A stretch of 64,000 nt of DNA from an uncultured Lachnospiraceae bacterium (lineage in GTDB: Bacteria > Bacillota > Clostridia > Lachnospirales > Lachnospiraceae), in contig CAUEYX010000002.1 in NCBI GenBank assembly GCA_959022495.1, positions 124,001-188,000 of the forward strand, in the 5' to 3' direction. The position numbers and the translations under genes are program-made. Below, in pieces: positions 29,097 to 38,301 of this stretch. Below the pieces are notes generated by a model that worked only from the letters and a program-made list of their open reading frames with translations, made no database searches and was not told the DNA's origin. Each line of letters starts with the position of its first letter. Positions within the stretch are counted from its first letter, which is position 1.

Positions 29097-29126
29097 ACTA
29101 TATCACCAGTTCTTGGGATTTGTAAA
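29097..29126 (-). promoter_or_regulatory. Promoter of parE-parC
   Basis: TTTACA (29121-29126) and TATAGT (29097-29102) are 18 bases apart on the minus strand, with a leader of about 100 bases before parE. The CGC-TTCG-GCG mini-hairpin just before it may end spoIIP transcription. Confidence 0.55.
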
Positions 29127-29158
29127 CAAAAAAATGTACCTCCGCCGAAGCGCTCCGT

Positions 29159-30358
29159 TCATTCTAGAATCACGTGTTCCAGCGTATCCGCCAGCACCTC
29201 CATGGCATTCCTCATCTCTTCCACCGTATTGGTCTGCGCCCCAGCCTCAATGAGCAGCGACTTGGGCAGCAGGTGAAGATTATACCGGTATGCCCGCAGA
29301 TAGATGTGGCGGACAAATCCGGGATGAAGGCTCTCCGAGGCCAGCTGCATCTGCAGAGAAAAAGCGAGGTTATCCTGTATGTAGGGATTATAGAGATAGT
29401 CAATGTCCCCGTTTGCGCGGGTGCGGCTCAGACCGTTAAAGTACATGATCTTCGCGGTGGGCTTTCCGTTAATTTCCGTCACCAGATGGGTGCCCTCCGC
29501 CACACCGTCTCTGTGAAGGTCAATGGCGACTTCCAGGGTGGGATTCGCCTCAATCACTGGGCGCACAGAGGCTTCCGCATTCTCATAGGCATTGCTGCGG
29601 TCCAGCTGTCCGTTGATGATATCGTATACCCCGGTGTCATGGATGGTCTCAATTCCTCTGGCGTTTAGAAGTTCTGTCAGATACTCTCCCATTCCGACGA
29701 TGCTTGTGGCGGGATCTCCAGGGGTAGAATCCACGAACTCCTCCTGGGAATGGGTATGGAAGATCATCACTTTGGGGCCGCCCGTAGTGTTATCGATTTT
29801 CATGCTCCGGCCCAAAAGGTCGTCCGCGTTGAGCTGCTCAGGTCCAATCATTGTCGAGCTGTCCACGGTATAAAAGTTGCTCAAAAGATAGTCAAAATCT
29901 CTTAATTTTTCAATCGACATATCCACGGTCGGCACAGCCGGCTGGGCCGCCGCCTCCGCCTGGTCCGGCTCCCCGATCAGGTTCCCATTCTCATCCACAA
30001 TATTCTCATCGTTGGCCTGGGCTTCCAGAATCTTTGCCAAGGTCTCTTCGTCTTCGATCGCAGGGCTGGCTTCCGCCTGTTCTTCCGCATAGCTGACAAG
30101 AGGAAGCCATGCCAGGGCCTTCTCTTTAATCCATTCCTGGATGCCTCTTCCCGGACTGCGGTTTAAGTATGCCATGCCTGGCATGTACATCTCTTCCGCA
30201 CCTGTCAGAAGCTCCTTCTGAAAATTATAACGCCAGCTTCCTCTGCTCCCGCCTGCTGTGCCCCAGACCAAACATGCAGCCAAAAGGAGGAGAGGCGCTG
30301 CTGTTTTTGTATGATTGAATTTTTTTGACCATATTCCTTCCATAAAAGAGAGCGGCAT
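29159..30358 (-). CDS. spoIIP: Stage II sporulation protein P
   Basis: The 399-residue protein has an N-terminal membrane helix (TAAPLLLLAACLVWGTAG) and a long linker. The C-terminal SpoIIP domain carries IFHTHSQEEF, VAIDLHRDG and LIEAGAQTNT, which supply the zinc ligands and catalytic residues. With SpoIID and SpoIIM it degrades septal peptidoglycan during engulfment. It follows gpr, an arrangement common in clostridia and bacilli, and marks the organism as a spore former. Confidence 0.93.
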   Translation of the reverse strand: MPLSFMEGIWSKKFNHTKTAAPLLLLAACLVWGTAGGSRGSWRYNFQKELLTGAEEMYMPGMAYLNRSPGRGIQEWIKEKALAWLPLVSYAEEQAEASPAIEDEETLAKILEAQANDENIVDENGNLIGEPDQAEAAAQPAVPTVDMSIEKLRDFDYLLSNFYTVDSSTMIGPEQLNADDLLGRSMKIDNTTGGPKVMIFHTHSQEEFVDSTPGDPATSIVGMGEYLTELLNARGIETIHDTGVYDIINGQLDRSNAYENAEASVRPVIEANPTLEVAIDLHRDGVAEGTHLVTEINGKPTAKIMYFNGLSRTRANGDIDYLYNPYIQDNLAFSLQMQLASESLHPGFVRHIYLRAYRYNLHLLPKSLLIEAGAQTNTVEEMRNAMEVLADTLEHVILE

Positions 30359-30412
30359 TCCTTTCCTGCTGTCTTCTGCAATTCTATGCCTGCCGCCGGC
30401 CGGTTATGACGG

Positions 30413-31387
30413 TCAGGTGAAAAGCATGTTGATGGCCTCGGAAATCGTGTGGCTGATGTGGTGGATCAGCTCATCCACATCCTTCGGCGTCACGAACATT
30501 CCATTTAAATGAGGAGAAATCAGTTCCTTTACAAATTCGTATTTTTCCCCTGCATTGTAAGAACGAAGCTCCCTTCCCACCCCTTTCAGGGAATCAGACG
30601 ATTCCAGCGCGCGGATAAAATTTTCCATGGTATCATTTACAATGGTAGCCGCGTCAACCACGGTCGGAACTCCGATGCCGATCACAGGGACTCCCAGGGA
30701 CTCCCTGGTCATTCCAATGCGGTGATTCCCGACGCCGGAACCGGGATGAATCCCTGTATCCGCGATCTGGACCGTCCGGTTCAGCCTCCTGCTGTTGCGC
30801 GCGGCCAGGGCATCGACCGCGATCACAAGATCCGGCTGTGTCTCATTGACGATCCCCCGGACAATCTCAGAACTCTCCATCCCCGTCTGACCCATAACCC
30901 CGGGGACAATGGCGCTGATCATATTGGCATGTTCCATGCCCATGGCATATTTTCCATACTCTTTCACAATATGCCGGTTGACCGCAAGATGGTCCGCCAC
31001 GTAAGGCCCCAGCGCATCGGGCGTAACCTCCCGGTTTCCCAGACCCACAACGAGGATGGACAGGTCGTCTTTCTCTCTGTCTTCTTTCTCGATATTTTTA
31101 TCAATCAGTTCCCGGATATGCCGGCACACTTCAGACGCGATTTCCATATGTGTATCGTCATCCGGCAGGGCCAGGTTCGGCGTCTCCAGGGTCAGATACG
31201 TTCCCGCCGGTTTTCCCATCGCTTTCGCGCCGTTCTCGGTCTCGATCTCCACTCGGGTAATCCGAAGTTCCTTCTCCTCGTCATAGTCTTCCTCCAGCAC
31301 GACCCCGGGGATTTCTACATGATCTGACTCAAACCGTTCCTTTTCCTCTAAGGCAAGATCTGTCCTCACACTGTAATTCCTCAACAT
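30413..31387 (-). CDS. gpr: GPR endopeptidase (germination protease)
   Basis: At 324 residues it matches the family. It has an N-terminal propeptide region (MLRNYSVRTDLALEE), and the core has VVGLGNREVTPDALGP and the VIAVDALAAR segment with conserved aspartates of this unusual aspartic-type protease. It cleaves small acid-soluble spore proteins during germination and is made as an autoprocessed zymogen. It shares the divergent region with rpsT; I could not place a sporulation-sigma promoter with confidence. Confidence 0.95.
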   Translation of the reverse strand: MLRNYSVRTDLALEEKERFESDHVEIPGVVLEEDYDEEKELRITRVEIETENGAKAMGKPAGTYLTLETPNLALPDDDTHMEIASEVCRHIRELIDKNIEKEDREKDDLSILVVGLGNREVTPDALGPYVADHLAVNRHIVKEYGKYAMGMEHANMISAIVPGVMGQTGMESSEIVRGIVNETQPDLVIAVDALAARNSRRLNRTVQIADTGIHPGSGVGNHRIGMTRESLGVPVIGIGVPTVVDAATIVNDTMENFIRALESSDSLKGVGRELRSYNAGEKYEFVKELISPHLNGMFVTPKDVDELIHHISHTISEAINMLFT

Positions 31388-31467
31388 GTCTCATCCTCGC
31401 TTTCCCGTATGGTATTTAAAGTCTGACAGCTGTTACTCAGTTTTCTCAATATTTCTCAAAATATGTA

Positions 31468-31496
31468 TTGACAACCCCTTCCAGTTAGCATAAAAT
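31468..31496 (+). promoter_or_regulatory. Promoter of rpsT
   Basis: TTGACA (31468-31473) and TAAAAT (31491-31496) are 17 bases apart. The predicted leader is about 88 bases and contains a GTGTCC / GGGACAC hairpin, which could be an S20 regulatory element. Confidence 0.7.
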
Positions 31497-31590
31497 AAAC
31501 GAGTATGTTCCAGCAGAGCGTCCGTGTCCGAATCTGTTGGGACACATGATCTACATTTGAATTTCATGTTATATTTTGGAGGTGTACAGA

Positions 31591-31854
31591 TTGGCTAACA
31601 TTAAGTCTGCTAAGAAAAGAATTTTAGTAAACGAGACAAAGGCTGCAAGAAACAAAGCAATCAAGTCTAAAGTGAAAACTGCTGTTAAAAAGGTTGAGAC
31701 AGCTGTTGCCCAGAAAGACGCAGAAGCTGCAAAGAGCGCTCTTCACACAGCAATCGTTGAGATTTCCAAGGCGGGAAGCAAGGGCGTTTACCACAAGAAG
31801 ACTGTTTCCAGAAAGATTTCTCGTCTGTCAAAAGCTGTAAACGGCATTGCTTAA
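31591..31854 (+). CDS. rpsT: 30S ribosomal protein S20
   Basis: The start is a TTG at 31591, seven bases after GGAGG, giving an 87-residue Lys/Ala-rich protein that begins LANIKSAKKRI, the normal S20 N-terminus. It binds the 5' domain of 16S rRNA. A TTG start is also known for rpsT in other bacteria and lowers its translation. It is followed by a strong terminator. Confidence 0.97.
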   Translation: MANIKSAKKRILVNETKAARNKAIKSKVKTAVKKVETAVAQKDAEAAKSALHTAIVEISKAGSKGVYHKKTVSRKISRLSKAVNGIA

Positions 31855-31886
31855 TTATCTGCTTGATCATTGATAGAGAAAAACAG

Positions 31887-31922
31887 GAGACATCCGCACC
31901 GTCAGGCTGATGTCTCTTTTTT
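31887..31922. terminator. Terminator between rpsT and the restriction gene
   Basis: Stem GAGACATC / GATGTCTC is followed on the plus strand by TTTTTT and on the minus strand by CTGTTTTTCTC, so it can end transcription of both convergent genes. Confidence 0.8.
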
Positions 31923-31972
31923 CTGCTTTTTTAATTTCTTGAATCAAATGAAATGTGAACACCGGATTAATT

Positions 31973-32599
31973 TTATCTGCCCTGCCACTTTCTGACCGTA
32001 CGGGGTGACATCCCGTCTTTTCCTTTGGGAAGAAGCGGAGCATCGGGGTTATACTCTTCCGCGTCAAAACCAAACACAATGAACGGCACTTCGGCAAGCA
32101 GAATGAAATACGGTTCCAATTCCTCATAATTCGAAACCCGGTCCGTCAGATAATAAGACATTTTTTTAATTGGCATCATAAGCATGGCCAGATCCAGTTC
32201 TTTTCTGTCAATGCCCACACGCAATTTGTTAACTGCGCGATGAGCGGATGAAATATTTCCTGTCTCAAATTCTAATCCCGCTTTGAAAAAAGGTGCATCG
32301 GTGCCAAATTCCTTATAGACATCTATCGGACCTCCCTTCTGGGCATTCTCACGAAAATATATAAGCGGTTTTTCTCTGTACCATCCAAATATTTCTTCCA
32401 AAATTTGATAGCATTTCTCTTTAATCGGAACAACTCCATTGCAATTTTTACTTGTATTATTCAGGATAAAATGGGCGGAACCAGGAGTCACATTTTTTAT
32501 TATGGATAACTGGACTTCTTCATACGCTTTTGCTGCTGATGGATTTGTTTCAATGAGACATTTTGCTGCCGCTGAGACAAATAGCTTTTCTATTTTCAT
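31973..32599 (-). CDS. Type II restriction endonuclease, BamHI family (predicted G^GATCC)
   Basis: The 208-residue protein follows BamHI closely from end to end, with shared blocks NCNGVVPIKE, WYREKP, GGPIDVYKEF, LEFETGNISSAHR, YYLTDRV and LIPKG-like PLLPKGKDGMS. All catalytic residues are present (E76, D93, E110, E112, each one less than BamHI numbering), as are the base-contacting N115, S117, R121, D153 and R154. The start at 32599 follows AAAGGA and matches the BamHI N-terminus. It overlaps nothing and sits one base after the controller gene stop. The system is AT-richer than its neighbours, a sign of transfer. Confidence 0.93.
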   Translation of the reverse strand: MKIEKLFVSAAAKCLIETNPSAAKAYEEVQLSIIKNVTPGSAHFILNNTSKNCNGVVPIKEKCYQILEEIFGWYREKPLIYFRENAQKGGPIDVYKEFGTDAPFFKAGLEFETGNISSAHRAVNKLRVGIDRKELDLAMLMMPIKKMSYYLTDRVSNYEELEPYFILLAEVPFIVFGFDAEEYNPDAPLLPKGKDGMSPRTVRKWQGR

Positions 32600-32600
32600 T

Positions 32601-32834
32601 TTATTTTTTCCTTTCTGCCAATAAATCCGAAGCTGATACATTTAATGCATTGGCAAGTTTCTCAATATTGTCAATCGATACATTTCTGTTACACCGCTCA
32701 ATGTCTGAAATATAAGTGCGGTGCAGCCCGCACAAATCAGCCAATTCTTCCTGGGAAATATGTGCAGTCATTCTGAAAAAGCGAAGATTTTCAGCCATGA
32801 TTTGACGCAGTACTTTTTGCTGTTGATTGAGCAT
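32601..32834 (-). CDS. Restriction-modification controller (C) protein, XRE-type helix-turn-helix
   Basis: This 77-residue protein is almost entirely a helix-turn-helix domain (ISQEELADLCGLHRTYISDIER). Small proteins of this sort, encoded just before a restriction gene, are C proteins that delay nuclease expression until the DNA is methylated. AGGAGG lies 8 bases before the ATG. The gene is transcribed with the nuclease and diverges from the methyltransferase, the same order as in the BamHI system. Confidence 0.88.
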   Translation of the reverse strand: MLNQQQKVLRQIMAENLRFFRMTAHISQEELADLCGLHRTYISDIERCNRNVSIDNIEKLANALNVSASDLLAERKK

Positions 32835-32888
32835 ATGCGTTTCCTCCTTCTGTTGACTGGGTTATTTCAATATGGTACAATCGGATCA

Positions 32889-32913
32889 GTCTATAAGTCT
32901 ACAGACGATAAGT
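32889..32913 (-). promoter_or_regulatory. Tandem C-box-like operator
   Basis: On the minus strand the sequence reads ACTTATCGTC, TGTA, GACTTATAGAC: two related half-boxes four bases apart, much like the GACTTATAGTC elements described for other C-protein operators. It lies between the divergent controller and methyltransferase genes, where a C protein would control both. Confidence 0.6.
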
Positions 32914-32933
32914 TACATGGAGGCGGCATTACT

Positions 32934-34106
32934 ATGCAGTTCTTATCAATTTACGATTTAATAATTTATAAGGCCAAAGACAGACATATGTCAATGGATG
33001 ATATGTTCTCCTTCTTCAAGGCCCGCAAAATTTCAAAATCCAAACTGACTGCTCTGCGGCAGACCTCTTTTGTTCCGGATGATCCTGTTTTTCAAAATGC
33101 TGTTTCAGAGTTTCTGGGAATGAATGAACTTGAAATCGCGCTGTCTATGGGGCATATCCCGGCTGAGTATAGAAAGTCCTATTACGAAAATATTTCACAT
33201 ATTGCTGCGCTGCTGCACAAATCTGCTGAGGATACCTCTGCCAAAACTTTAGAACCTTTTTTTGCGACAGAACTGGGGAGATTATATCATGGTGACTGCA
33301 TCGAGATTATGAAACGTCTTCCTGATAATTGTGTGGACTTAATCTTTGCTGACCCTCCTTTCAATCTGGGAAAAACATATGACCCCGGCGTGAATGACAA
33401 TCTGACCATGTCAAAATATATCAACTGGACATATGAATGGTTAGACCAGTGTATTCGAATCCTGAAACCCGGAGGGCGGATCTTCGTATACAACCTGCCC
33501 AAATGGTGTACTTATATTGCTGCTTATCTGGGAGAACGGTTGACTTTTTGGGATTGGATTGCCGTTGATATGAAGTTTAGTTTACCGATACAAAACAGGC
33601 TTTATCCCGCTCATTATGCGCTCATTTCTTTCATAAAAGGAGTAAAAGCCCGGACTTACCATAATCAGCGTATCCCTTTACAGACATGCAGGCACTGTGG
33701 CGGGGAAATCAAGGACTACGGCGGCTACAAGGGAAAAATGAATCCTCTAGGGGTAAATGTATCGGATGTGTGGTCCGATATTTATCCCGTAAGGCATAAA
33801 AACAGCAAGAATCGAAAATATAATGAGCTTTCTGTGAAACTATTGGACCGAATCATTTCCATGTCAACGGATGAAGGAGATATCGTGCTTGATCCCTTCG
33901 GCGGAAGCGGCACCACATATGCAGTGGCCCAAATGCGGAATCGCCGCTGGATCGGATGTGAGCTGGGAGACTGTGATATTATCAAAAACCGGATCGAAAA
34001 TCCCAGTCGTGACCAAGAGCAGCTACATAAAATCCAGGAAGAATCCGGCTGCTTGTTTACACAAAAAACAATGAAACTGCGTCAAAAAAACGGATTTTGG
34101 ATTTAA
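32934..34106 (+). CDS. DNA methyltransferase of the BamHI-like system
   Basis: The ATG at 32934 follows GGAGG by ten bases and gives 390 residues. Motif IV (ADPPFNLGK, residues 139-147) comes first, and motif I (LDPFGGSGTT, about 323-332) comes near the C-terminus, the order of beta-class enzymes. By analogy with M.BamHI it should protect GGATCC by N4-cytosine methylation, though DPPF motifs also occur in N6-adenine enzymes. An extension to 32721 would run through the operator and the controller gene, so it is not used. Confidence 0.85.
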   Translation: MQFLSIYDLIIYKAKDRHMSMDDMFSFFKARKISKSKLTALRQTSFVPDDPVFQNAVSEFLGMNELEIALSMGHIPAEYRKSYYENISHIAALLHKSAEDTSAKTLEPFFATELGRLYHGDCIEIMKRLPDNCVDLIFADPPFNLGKTYDPGVNDNLTMSKYINWTYEWLDQCIRILKPGGRIFVYNLPKWCTYIAAYLGERLTFWDWIAVDMKFSLPIQNRLYPAHYALISFIKGVKARTYHNQRIPLQTCRHCGGEIKDYGGYKGKMNPLGVNVSDVWSDIYPVRHKNSKNRKYNELSVKLLDRIISMSTDEGDIVLDPFGGSGTTYAVAQMRNRRWIGCELGDCDIIKNRIENPSRDQEQLHKIQEESGCLFTQKTMKLRQKNGFWI

Positions 34107-34113
34107 TCTGACG

Positions 34114-34147
34114 GGGAATCTGCTTCCCGCTAAACAGATTCCCTTAA
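34114..34147 (+). terminator. Probable terminator of the methyltransferase gene
   Basis: Stem GGGAATCTG / CAGATTCCC lies just past the stop and is followed by TTAAAATAT, a weak tail. It lies before the convergent phosphoribosyltransferase gene. Confidence 0.5.
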
Positions 34148-34223
34148 AATATCACATTATGACCGAAGATATTTAATATATGAAAAAATTCTGACAATTC
34201 TCCCGAAAGGGGCCTGACCCCGT

Positions 34224-34865
34224 TCACAATTTTGCATAACCGAAGCTGTTGACAATCCCATCCAGACGGATGCCGGCCTCGCAGATCGGGCACTCATGGG
34301 CATTGTATACGTGGTAGTCCGGGAGGTCGGAGCTTGTGAAGATGGTCTTCACTTCTACTCCCGCCACTTTTGAAATGGCGCTGAAAACCGCGCAGATGCC
34401 GCACACTCTGCCTCTGTAATAAAGGACGGATTCAATGGCCTGCATGGTCAGTGTCCCGGTGGCCATAGAGTCCGTAAGGATAAGCACTTGTTTACCCTCA
34501 ATCATCCTCTGGCTGTTCTCACGGAAGAGAATCTGCCCTGTGAAATCAAACTCCGGTGTGACAACAGATATATTGTTTCCTGCACTCATGGACGCATTCG
34601 TCGAATCCGATAATGCCTCTGCCATGAAAGCCCCGATCACTTCGGTATTTTTCAGGCAGACAATGGTATCGACCATCGTGTTCATCATATACTCCGCGGC
34701 CAGTGTCCTCGCCGTCTCCCTCGCATTATTATGGCGGGTCTTTACGGTAGACATATCAATATACGTATTGACATGTGAATTCTTCGTCGCGAAATGTCCG
34801 CTCAGCATCTTGATTCGTGCCTTGGGGTTCTTCGTTGACCGAAGGTTTACAAATCTTTCATCCAT
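34224..34865 (-). CDS. pyrE: Orotate phosphoribosyltransferase-like protein
   Basis: The start at 34865 follows AAAGGAGAG and gives 213 residues. The PRPP loop is VLILTDSMATGTLT; it keeps the aspartate and TGT but has Ser where PyrE usually has a second Asp. A C-terminal pair HECPICEAG is not typical of classical PyrE. It is a type I phosphoribosyltransferase and clostridial relatives are usually called PyrE, but it is unlinked to other pyrimidine genes, so a different base substrate is possible. Confidence 0.7.
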   Translation of the reverse strand: MDERFVNLRSTKNPKARIKMLSGHFATKNSHVNTYIDMSTVKTRHNNARETARTLAAEYMMNTMVDTIVCLKNTEVIGAFMAEALSDSTNASMSAGNNISVVTPEFDFTGQILFRENSQRMIEGKQVLILTDSMATGTLTMQAIESVLYYRGRVCGICAVFSAISKVAGVEVKTIFTSSDLPDYHVYNAHECPICEAGIRLDGIVNSFGYAKL

Positions 34866-35047
34866 GCTTTTCTCTCCTTTCTGCCCAAATTCTGCATATC
34901 GCGCACTCCTCAAAAGTTCTCCCGGATGTGTACATGCTTTGCTTCAGGCTGAAAATCATATCCGTTCGCTGTCTTACGAACCTATTTTACCATATCAGAA
35001 GAGAAAAAGCAGTAAATTGTATTAATTTCTATATATTTTCAGATATT

Positions 35048-36445
35048 TCAAGCTTTCTTATCCTCTTTCAGGCCGGGCCAGACTGTAATCAGCATAGTGA
35101 TAAAACAGGCCATGCCTCCCACTACATTGGACACCGGCTCCGCAAGAAATACGCCGCTGGTCCCCAGCCCTCCGATCATCGGGAGAAGAATCGTCAGGGG
35201 TACCACGATGATCACCTTGCGGAAAAGCGAGAAGAAAACCGCCTGTTTCGGACGGTTCAGCGCCACATAAGTAGACTGCCCGGCAAACTGGAGGGCCATC
35301 ATGAAGATTCCGCAGAAATAGATCCGCATGGCTGGGATGCCCTCCTGAATCAATCTGCTCTCCTTTGTAAAAAGATGAAGGAAGAATCTTGGTTCAAAGA
35401 ACAGGACAGCCCACACAAGCAGTGAAAACACGATACATCCGATGCTCATAAACTTGATCGCGGATTTCACACGCCTGCAGCAGCCCGCCCCGTAGTTGTA
35501 TCCGATGACTGGCTGCGCGCCGGAAGTCAGCCCGGTCACAGGCATGGTAATAATCTCCCGCACAGAGTTTATCACTGTCATTATCCCCACATACAAATCC
35601 CCGCCATGGCGCGCGAGCACTGCGTTGCATACGATCTGCACTGTTCCGTTCGTGACAGACATGACAAACCCGGAAGTGCCGAGCAGGGTGATCTCCTTTA
35701 CAAGCGCCGCATCCAATTTCATCGCCTTTTTCGTCAGTTTCAGCAGCGCCTTCCTTCCTCTTAAAAATCGGAACACCCAGAGAGCGGAAACTCCCTGGGA
35801 CAGGACCGTCGCCACGGCCGCTCCCCTTACTCCCATACCAAGCCCAAAGATCAGAACCGGATCAAGGATAATATTGAGCACTGCGCCCAGAAGGACCGTC
35901 AGCATGCCAGTTTTCCCAAATCCCTGGGCATTGATAAAATGATTCATTCCCAGACTGGTCATCACGAACAATGTACCACATAGATAAACACTGATATACT
36001 CATCCGCATACGGATAGACAGCTTTGCTTGCACCAAAGACATATAAAAGCGGCTCTTTAAAAATAAGGCACACCGCCGTCAGAACTGCGCCGGACAAAAG
36101 GAGCATGGTAAATGAGTTCCCCATCACTTTCTCCGCACGTTTCTCTTCATGTCCTCCCCGGGCAATCGAACAAAGAGGCGCCCCTCCCATGCCAAACAGA
36201 TTGGCGAAGGCAGTGATAATCGTAATGATAGGCAGGCAGAGACCGATACCGGTAAGTGCCTGTGCCGACGCCTGCGGGATATGCCCGATATAGATACGGT
36301 CAACGATGCTGTACATCACATTGATCAGCTGCGCCATTGTCATCGGAACCGCAAGTTTCAAAATATTGCGCGCGATGCTTCCCTGGCTGAAATCATTCGT
36401 ATCGCTCCCATCCTGTCTCTTTTCCGGATATGTACTGCCGCCCAA
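35048..36445 (-). CDS. MATE family efflux transporter
   Basis: This 465-residue, twelve-helix protein has the MATE N-terminal pattern (ILKLAVPMTMAQLINVMYSIVDRIYIGH) and its repeat in the second half (GLTSGAQPVIGYNYGA). It should export cationic drugs or metabolites using a sodium or proton gradient. The start is a TTG at 36445 after AAGGGGG. It follows ilvC beyond a hairpin and is probably independent. Confidence 0.88.
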   Translation of the reverse strand: MGGSTYPEKRQDGSDTNDFSQGSIARNILKLAVPMTMAQLINVMYSIVDRIYIGHIPQASAQALTGIGLCLPIITIITAFANLFGMGGAPLCSIARGGHEEKRAEKVMGNSFTMLLLSGAVLTAVCLIFKEPLLYVFGASKAVYPYADEYISVYLCGTLFVMTSLGMNHFINAQGFGKTGMLTVLLGAVLNIILDPVLIFGLGMGVRGAAVATVLSQGVSALWVFRFLRGRKALLKLTKKAMKLDAALVKEITLLGTSGFVMSVTNGTVQIVCNAVLARHGGDLYVGIMTVINSVREIITMPVTGLTSGAQPVIGYNYGAGCCRRVKSAIKFMSIGCIVFSLLVWAVLFFEPRFFLHLFTKESRLIQEGIPAMRIYFCGIFMMALQFAGQSTYVALNRPKQAVFFSLFRKVIIVVPLTILLPMIGGLGTSGVFLAEPVSNVVGGMACFITMLITVWPGLKEDKKA

Positions 36446-36478
36446 ACCTTTTCCCCCTTACTTGAAAAGTACAGCAAG

Positions 36479-36509
36479 ATGCCCGCACGGCACATCAGCC
36501 GGCGGGCAT
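36479..36509 (-). terminator. Hairpin after ilvC
   Basis: Stem ATGCCCGC(CGG) / (CCG)GCGGGCAT lies past the ilvC stop on the minus strand. The T-tract is poor (CTTGCTG), so termination may be partial. Confidence 0.45.
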
Positions 36510-36532
36510 ATACTTCTAATTTGTAACTGTGA

Positions 36533-37564
<1,032 letters not shown>

Positions 37565-37677
37565 CTAAATCATTAAAAATCCACCGGAATTTCCGGTATA
37601 TATGTATAGTGAAAGGTTCTGCCCTCTTACTACCTCTTCCTGCGCAGCGCCGTCTGTCTGGCGCTGGTCCGGGCTGT

Positions 37678-38175
37678 TTAAAAATATGCCACGTCGCTGC
37701 TTCCTCTGGAGAGCCCTGTAATCCCTGTCCTGGCCAATTCCAGAATCTCGTACCCTTTCAGAAGATTCAGGAAGGCTTCCAGCTTGCTCTGGGTCCCGGT
37801 AAGTTCTACGATCAGTGAATCCTCCTCCACGTCTACGATCTTCGCCCGGAAAATATCTGCCACAGAGATGATCTCTCCCCTCTGTGCCGCGGACGCCCGC
37901 AATTTCACCATAATCAGCTCCCGGCACACGGACTCGCCGTCTTTTAACACTTTGATGTCCACAACATCCTCCAGTTTCCTGACCTGTTTCTCGATCTGGG
38001 ACAGAATCAGTTCATCCCCGGATGAGACCACCGTGATCCGCGTAAATCTCGTGTCAGCTGTCATTCCAGCGGTAATGCTGTCAATACTGTATCCGCGGCG
38101 GCTGAAGAGCCCTGATATCCGGCTTAAGACACCGGGATTATTGTCTACAAGCAATGAAAATACCTGCTTTCTCAT
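37678..38175 (-). CDS. ilvN: Acetolactate synthase small (regulatory) subunit
   Basis: The 165-residue protein starts MRKQVFSLLVDNNPGVLSRISGLFSRRGY, the ACT domain that binds valine, and has a second regulatory domain (about 80-160). It activates the catalytic subunit and makes it valine-sensitive. GGGAG precedes the ATG. A hairpin (CAGCGCC / GGCGCTG, 37645-37666) lies in the 125-base gap before ilvC and might tune the ratio of the two products. Confidence 0.95.
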   Translation of the reverse strand: MRKQVFSLLVDNNPGVLSRISGLFSRRGYSIDSITAGMTADTRFTRITVVSSGDELILSQIEKQVRKLEDVVDIKVLKDGESVCRELIMVKLRASAAQRGEIISVADIFRAKIVDVEEDSLIVELTGTQSKLEAFLNLLKGYEILELARTGITGLSRGSSDVAYF

Positions 38176-38197
38176 TGTTTTCTCCCTTTCTCACTCA

Positions 38198-38219
38198 AAA
38201 ACAGAGTGCAATCTGTTTT
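38198..38219 (-). promoter_or_regulatory. Terminator-like hairpin in the ilvN leader
   Basis: Arms AAAACAGA / TCTGTTTT enclose TTGCAC, followed by TTGAG on the minus strand, between the promoter and the ilvN start. It could be a small attenuator. I see no T-box or leader peptide in the leader of about 50 bases. Confidence 0.3.
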
Positions 38220-38229
38220 GTCTTTTATA

Positions 38230-38258
38230 ATATTACCAAGTGAACATTTCTTTGTCAA
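38230..38258 (-). promoter_or_regulatory. Promoter of ilvN-ilvC
   Basis: TTGACA (38253-38258) and TAATAT (38230-38235) are 17 bases apart, which makes this one of the best sigma-A promoters in the window. Confidence 0.7.
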
Positions 38259-38301
38259 GCTGTTACGCACAAATTTATTGCTCTGTTCCTGCCCGCGGTT
38301 C

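Noticed and set aside
31388..31467. Search for a sporulation sigma-factor promoter before gpr
   Set aside because: No convincing -10/-35 pair of the sigma-F/G type could be placed.
34209..34221. GGGG-CCTGA-CCCC inverted repeat just past the pyrE-like gene
   Set aside because: The stem is only four pairs and the following TTTCGGG is a poor tail, so I do not call it a terminator.
38176..38229. T-box or leader-peptide attenuator before ilvN
   Set aside because: The leader is too short and has neither the T-box core nor a branched-chain-rich leader peptide; only a small hairpin is present.
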